In this document: piece after piece, positions 60,613-64,000 of the stretch | Layout of the letters: each line of letters starts with the position of its first letter | Position numbering within the stretch: position 1 is the first letter of the stretch | Assembly: GCA_035685165.1 (NCBI GenBank) | Contig: DASRBI010000009.1 | Span: 186,001-250,000 of the forward strand | DNA: 64,000 nt | Reading direction: 5' to 3' | Source: DATFDN01 sp035685165 | Lineage (GTDB): Bacteria > Pseudomonadota > Alphaproteobacteria > Acetobacterales > Acetobacteraceae | The notes under the pieces: model-generated | The model's input: only the letters and a program-made list of their open reading frames with translations | Told to the model about the DNA's origin: nothing | Databases searched by the model: none | Translations under genes and position numbers: made by a program

Positions 60613-62022
60613 TCATTCGGCCCGCCAGCCGAGGAGGCCCTGCCCGAAGAACCGTTCGAAGCCGGCGATCAGTTCCTCGATCGGCTGCGCCGGGTCCTGG
60701 CGGTGCAGACGGTGGGCGATCTCGCCCACGGTCCGCTTGCCATCGACCAAGGAGAGCATACGCGCGGCGCGAACGCCGACGGTCCACTCCTCCGCTCGCC
60801 CCGGCGCGCGCTCATGGCGGAAGGCGATGCCGCCGTCCGTAGCCTCGAGCCGATGGATCAGCCGTGCGCCCGGGAAATGCACTGGCACGATCTCGCGCAG
60901 CGCCGCTGCGGGCGGCGCCGGCCTCGCTCTTGCCGGGCGCGCTTGGCCGGCCTTCCGGGCAACGGTCAGATAACAGATCGGGCTGCGAAAACTGACCGGG
61001 GGGCAGACGGCGCTGGTATCGAGGTTCGTGCCCCGCCGCGCCTCAACATACTCCACCGCGAATCCGTTCGCCGCGAAGAAGGCCACGCCCTCCGCGGCAT
61101 CGAACCGCCACAGCGCGCGCAGATCGTTCCCCGAGGGACCGTAGTTGATCCAAGCGCCGCCATCCTTCAGCACCCGGTGCACCTCGCGCGCCAGCGCGCA
61201 CGGATCGGGCAGGATGTCGGTGAGGAACATGGTCACGGCGCCATCGATCGACCCGTCCGGAAATGCCGTTTCAAGTGCATCCATCGCCACAAGTTGGACC
61301 GGCAATCCTGGCGCCTCGCCGCGCAGCGTGACTTGTCCGTCGGCGTTGAGCGTGCGCGGCAGCGGCAGCTTGAGCGCCGCGCCATCCAGCAGGTGCCGCG
61401 CCGCCGCCACGATCGGCAAGGCGAGATCGAACCCCACCGCGCGCGCGAAGCCCCGCGGCACATGCGCAAGCAGCCCGCCCGCGCCGCACCCGGCATAGGC
61501 GACGCTCCGGCCACGCGGATCGGGGAACGCAAGGTGCAGGGCCGCGCCTATCAGGCCGCTCGCCGTCCGCAGTTCGGCCGTGCCGGTCCAGTCCCGCACC
61601 AGATAGGGCATGAGCGTGTCGATGCTCCAGCCCAGCCGCTCCGCCGCCAGGCAAGCGGGTTCCTGCGACGATGCATCGGCCGGTGCGAGTAGTTCCAGCA
61701 GCAGCTCGGCCTGACGCGCCTCCACGTCCAGCACGTCGCGATGCCGCGCCAGCGTGACCTCGGGCAGATCTACATGGGGCTCCGCACGCCCCAGCCGCGC
61801 CATGGCGTCGCGCGCCTCGCGCACCGCCGCCGCCAGCGCCGCGCGCTGCGCGCGCAGATAGCCGCCGGGGTTCCTGACCAGCAGCGGTATGCCGCCGACT
61901 ACGGGATAGCGCCTGCCGCAGCCCAGGCAGTCCAGGCCCGTCGGATCCGCAACCAGCGCGCCGCGGCATTCGACGCAGCGCCAGCATGACGCCGGCAGAT
62001 CGCCGTCCGCGCCGCCCGCCAT
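60613..62022 (-). CDS. Methyltransferase with zinc-ribbon N-terminus and PqqD-like C-terminus (copy 1)
   Basis: The protein has 469 residues from the ATG at 62022, one base after the stop of its paralogue; an ATG at 62061 is possible but would overlap that gene. It has a Trm112-like ribbon (C16-x2-C19, C32-x2-C35, RRYPVVGGIPLLV) and a SAM fold (VAYAGCGAGGLLAHVPRGFARAVGFDL). GGAWINYGPSG recalls the WINLGP of carnosine N-methyltransferases (N2227 family). The last 60 residues (ARMLSLVDGKRTVGEIAHRL, GFERFFGQGLLGW) look like the PqqD winged helix, known elsewhere as a peptide-recognition element. It lies 9 bases before the OGT fusion. The target is unknown; a peptide substrate is a hypothesis. 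Confidence 0.8.
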   Translation of the reverse strand: MAGGADGDLPASCWRCVECRGALVADPTGLDCLGCGRRYPVVGGIPLLVRNPGGYLRAQRAALAAAVREARDAMARLGRAEPHVDLPEVTLARHRDVLDVEARQAELLLELLAPADASSQEPACLAAERLGWSIDTLMPYLVRDWTGTAELRTASGLIGAALHLAFPDPRGRSVAYAGCGAGGLLAHVPRGFARAVGFDLALPIVAAARHLLDGAALKLPLPRTLNADGQVTLRGEAPGLPVQLVAMDALETAFPDGSIDGAVTMFLTDILPDPCALAREVHRVLKDGGAWINYGPSGNDLRALWRFDAAEGVAFFAANGFAVEYVEARRGTNLDTSAVCPPVSFRSPICYLTVARKAGQARPARARPAPPAAALREIVPVHFPGARLIHRLEATDGGIAFRHERAPGRAEEWTVGVRAARMLSLVDGKRTVGEIAHRLHRQDPAQPIEELIAGFERFFGQGLLGWRAE

Positions 62023-62023
62023 C

Positions 62024-63454
62024 TCAGGGCACGCGCCAGCGCAGCAGGCCCCGCGCGGCATAGCGCGTCAGGGCGGCGGCGGCTTCCCCGGCAACATCGG
62101 CCGGGAACTCGCCGCCCAGGAGCCGGGCGATCTCGGCGAGCGTCCTTTCCCCGTCTACCAGCATCAATGCCCGCGCCTCCGCACTGCCGACCGCGACGCT
62201 TTCGCCACGCCCCGGCGCGGGTTCGGTGCGAAAACTGATCCGCGACTCGTCTGTGGCGCCAAGCCCCTGCACCGCGATCAGTTCCGCTTGCGGGAAATGT
62301 TCCGGCACCAGTCCGGAATCGGCCGGCAATGGCGGCACCGGTGCCGGCGCGCGTGCCGGCGGCGGCCCGATTTTGCGGGCGGCGGTGAGGTAGCAGATAT
62401 GGCTGCGGAAGCTCCACGCGGGCAGGTCACGGCTCAAATCGAGATAGGTGGCGCGGCAGGCGCGCTGCTCGATCACGCCGAAGCCCGCATCGTGAAGGAA
62501 AGCTGCCACTTCCTCCAAGTCGAAGCGCCAGCGTGCCGCCAGCGGCCCGGACGGGCCGTAATTGATCCAGACGCCGCCCCCCGCCAGCACGCGGTTGATT
62601 TCATATGCAAGCCGCAGCGGGTCGGGCATGAGATCAAGCATGAACGAGGTGACGACGCAATCGACCGAAGCGTCCGCCAGGGCGGTTTCGCACGCATCCA
62701 TCGCGACGAGCCCGAACCCGCCCGGATGCGGCGGTTTGTCGCCACCGGAGAGCGTCATCCGCCCCGCCCCCGCAATACGGCGCGACAACGGCAGATCGAG
62801 ACTCTCGCCGTCCAGCAGCCGCCGTGCCGCCGCCAGCACCGGCAGCGTCAGGTCGAAGCCGAGCGCCCGCCCGAACCCGGCGCCAAGGCGGGCGAGCAGC
62901 CCGCCGGCGCCGCAGGCCGCGAAGACGACCGACCGCTCCCGCGCGTCCGGCATGGCGTTGCTCAGCACGGCGCCGATCTGCTCGGCGGTCGCCGCAAGCT
63001 CGGCCGTGCCGGTCCAGTCCCGCATGAGATAGGGAACGAGCGCGTCGAGCGGCCAGCCTTGCGCCTGACGCCCTGCCGCCGCCTGCGCCGGCGTATCGGC
63101 CTCGGCACAGGACGGACCCAGCAAGCCGAGGAACAGCTTGAGCCGGGCGATCTCGGCCTCGGCAACCTCGCGGTGGCGCGCGCGTGCGATCTCCGGGAGC
63201 GTCGCGTCCGCCCGGTCACACCGCCGCTCCGCCACCTTCAGCGCCCGGCGGAGCGAGGCGCAGCCCGAGGCCAGGTACGCGGCCGGCGCGTTGACCAGGA
63301 GCGGAATGCCGGCGACGACCGGGTAGTCGCGCTTGCAACCGGAGCAGCGGAAGCCGGTCGCGCAACCCGCGAGCGGCGCGCGGCAATGCAGGCATTGCCA
63401 CGCCCAGTCCCGGTTTTGTGCTCTGTCCTGCGGAGCCGGCCCGAAATGCTTCAT
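62024..63454 (-). CDS. Methyltransferase with zinc-ribbon N-terminus and PqqD-like C-terminus (copy 2)
   Basis: This 476-residue paralogue of the next gene has the same three-part plan: ribbon C21-x2-C24 and C37-x2-C40 with RDYPVVAGIPLLV; SAM fold (VVFAACGAGGLLARLGAGFGRALGFDL), LPDPLRLAYEINRVLAGGGVWINYGPSG; and a PqqD-like end (ALMLVDGERTLAEIARLL, LTRYAARGLLRWRVP). Identity between the copies is moderate and covers the whole length, so this is an old tandem duplication. The first gene of this run, it starts inside or just after the broken genes upstream. Both copies keep the SAM-binding glycines. Confidence 0.8.
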   Translation of the reverse strand: MKHFGPAPQDRAQNRDWAWQCLHCRAPLAGCATGFRCSGCKRDYPVVAGIPLLVNAPAAYLASGCASLRRALKVAERRCDRADATLPEIARARHREVAEAEIARLKLFLGLLGPSCAEADTPAQAAAGRQAQGWPLDALVPYLMRDWTGTAELAATAEQIGAVLSNAMPDARERSVVFAACGAGGLLARLGAGFGRALGFDLTLPVLAAARRLLDGESLDLPLSRRIAGAGRMTLSGGDKPPHPGGFGLVAMDACETALADASVDCVVTSFMLDLMPDPLRLAYEINRVLAGGGVWINYGPSGPLAARWRFDLEEVAAFLHDAGFGVIEQRACRATYLDLSRDLPAWSFRSHICYLTAARKIGPPPARAPAPVPPLPADSGLVPEHFPQAELIAVQGLGATDESRISFRTEPAPGRGESVAVGSAEARALMLVDGERTLAEIARLLGGEFPADVAGEAAAALTRYAARGLLRWRVP

Positions 63455-63895
63455 CGCGTCCCGCGGCGTTCCGAGGCCGCGGCAACCGCCGCAGCCGGAC
63501 CGCCATGCCCTCCGAGGTCAAGTGACGATAATCGAGGAACAGTTCGCGATCGGGCAGCCAGCCGCCGCCGTGCCCGCTGAACGAGCGCGGCAAATCGACC
63601 ACGAAACCGGCCGGCAGGGCCACCGCTTGCCTTGGCGCGGCCTGGATCGGCGCGGAGATGCGCGGTGACGGCGAGCAAGATGGATCCCTGCCCTCGGCGT
63701 CGCGGCACGCCTCCAGATGGCGGCGCGCGCCGGCAAGATCGCCCGCGATCCGGCACGAGCTCGCCACCAACCGCAGCCCCACCGCGCTCGTGCGGCCGGC
63801 TGGCCATAGGGCGGGAGGCCCATGACCTTGTATTCGCCCCGTGATCGCCGAACGGCATGCCGATGATATTCATCCCAAGCGTCCCGACCCCGTGA
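63455..63895 (-). pseudogene. Mosaic of broken genes: SGNH-hydrolase end and carbamoyltransferase piece
   Basis: Three protein-like pieces lie in three different frames. From about 63782 down to 63455 the frame reads LVASSCRIAGDLAGARRHLEACRD, then LPAGFVVDLPRSF and LPDRELFLDYRHLTSEG, the C-terminal block (Asp-x-x-His with HLT) of a GDSL/SGNH hydrolase, without its proper end. At 63838-63797 another frame reads GEYKVMGLPPYGQP, the hallmark of NodU/CmcH carbamoyltransferases (EYKVMGLAPYG). At 63873 an ATG opens MNIIGMPFGD, possibly the start of that lost gene. None is complete. Confidence 0.55.
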
Positions 63896-64000
63896 CTAGG
63901 CCGCGCACGACGCAAGCCTGCCGACAGCAAAGCTCGCCGGCGGCAGCCCGGCACGTTGCCGCTCCCGCATGGCGGCGTAGGCGGATTCAAGATCCCGCGT
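63896..64000 (-). CDS. C-terminal end of a second OGT/SPINDLY-type glycosyltransferase, cut by window
   Basis: The last 34 residues read TRDLESAYAAMRERQRAGLP, then PASFAVGRL, ending in a stop at 63898-63896. This matches the closing helix of GT41 proteins (LExAYxAMWERxxAGxPPxxFxV) and the same part of the OGT fusion at 57886 (LETAFTAMLERHAAGLPP). The rest lies beyond the window. Confidence 0.7.
   Translation of the reverse strand, partial: TRDLESAYAAMRERQRAGLPPASFAVGRLASCAA

Noticed and set aside
1..64000. Insertion sequences, transposases, integrases, rRNA genes
   Set aside because: None was recognised on either strand by motif.

Overview
The window is high-GC throughout, densely coded on both strands, and has the gene content of an alphaproteobacterium. 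The best fit is a member of the Acetobacteraceae (Rhodospirillales). Supporting signs are the cvpA-purF-SDR order, an N-terminally short mercuric reductase operon, a strand-loop-strand repeat protein with a Hint domain, and a periplasmic molybdenum oxidoreductase with its own cytochrome c. The genus cannot be read from the sequence. All calls come from reading motifs and translations; no database search was possible.

Layout. (1) 1-5040 is accessory: a cut-off FitA/VapB-type antitoxin with a frameshifted vapC, a DUF3644-like gene, debris, then a mercury operon (merR divergent from merT-merP-merA). (2) 5111-15784 holds tetrameric sarcosine oxidase (soxBDAG) facing a fused hydantoinase A/B and an OPT transporter. 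This looks like catabolism of an N-methyl compound through sarcosine. (3) 16073-23248 is envelope and core metabolism: Kdo hydroxylase, a phosphatase, a flippase, plsY, cvpA, purF and an SDR, with a toxin-antitoxin relic between purF and the SDR. (4) 24368-29296 is a compact three-gene cassette: a TibC/Aah-type heptosyltransferase, a repeat protein ending in a Hint domain, and a sulfotransferase. (5) 29677-45917 is mostly housekeeping and general metabolism: ilvC, an ACMSD-like amidohydrolase, two MFS-type carriers, an MBL hydrolase, an epoxide-hydrolase-like enzyme, a flavin monooxygenase, tRNA-Leu(TAA), a penicillin-binding protein and a DegP-like protease, with GST and PIN-domain fragments. 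(6) 45939-55692 holds a periplasmic molybdenum hydroxylase with cytochrome c, a GGDEF-EAL protein, transporters and a GNAT enzyme. (7) 55793-64000 is an unusual modification locus on the minus strand: two tandem methyltransferases with zinc-ribbon N-termini and PqqD-like C-termini, a degenerate nucleotidyltransferase fused to an O-GlcNAc-transferase-type domain, an FkbM methyltransferase and an FAD enzyme, with broken gene pieces and the end of a second OGT upstream.

The two most interesting regions are the repeat-Hint glycoprotein cassette (24.4-29.3 kb) and the OGT/methyltransferase locus (57-64 kb). A recurring theme is decay of toxin-antitoxin modules: three separate PIN-domain toxins are broken in this one window. 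Starts were chosen by homology, spacing and overlap, and several differ from the longest open frame.
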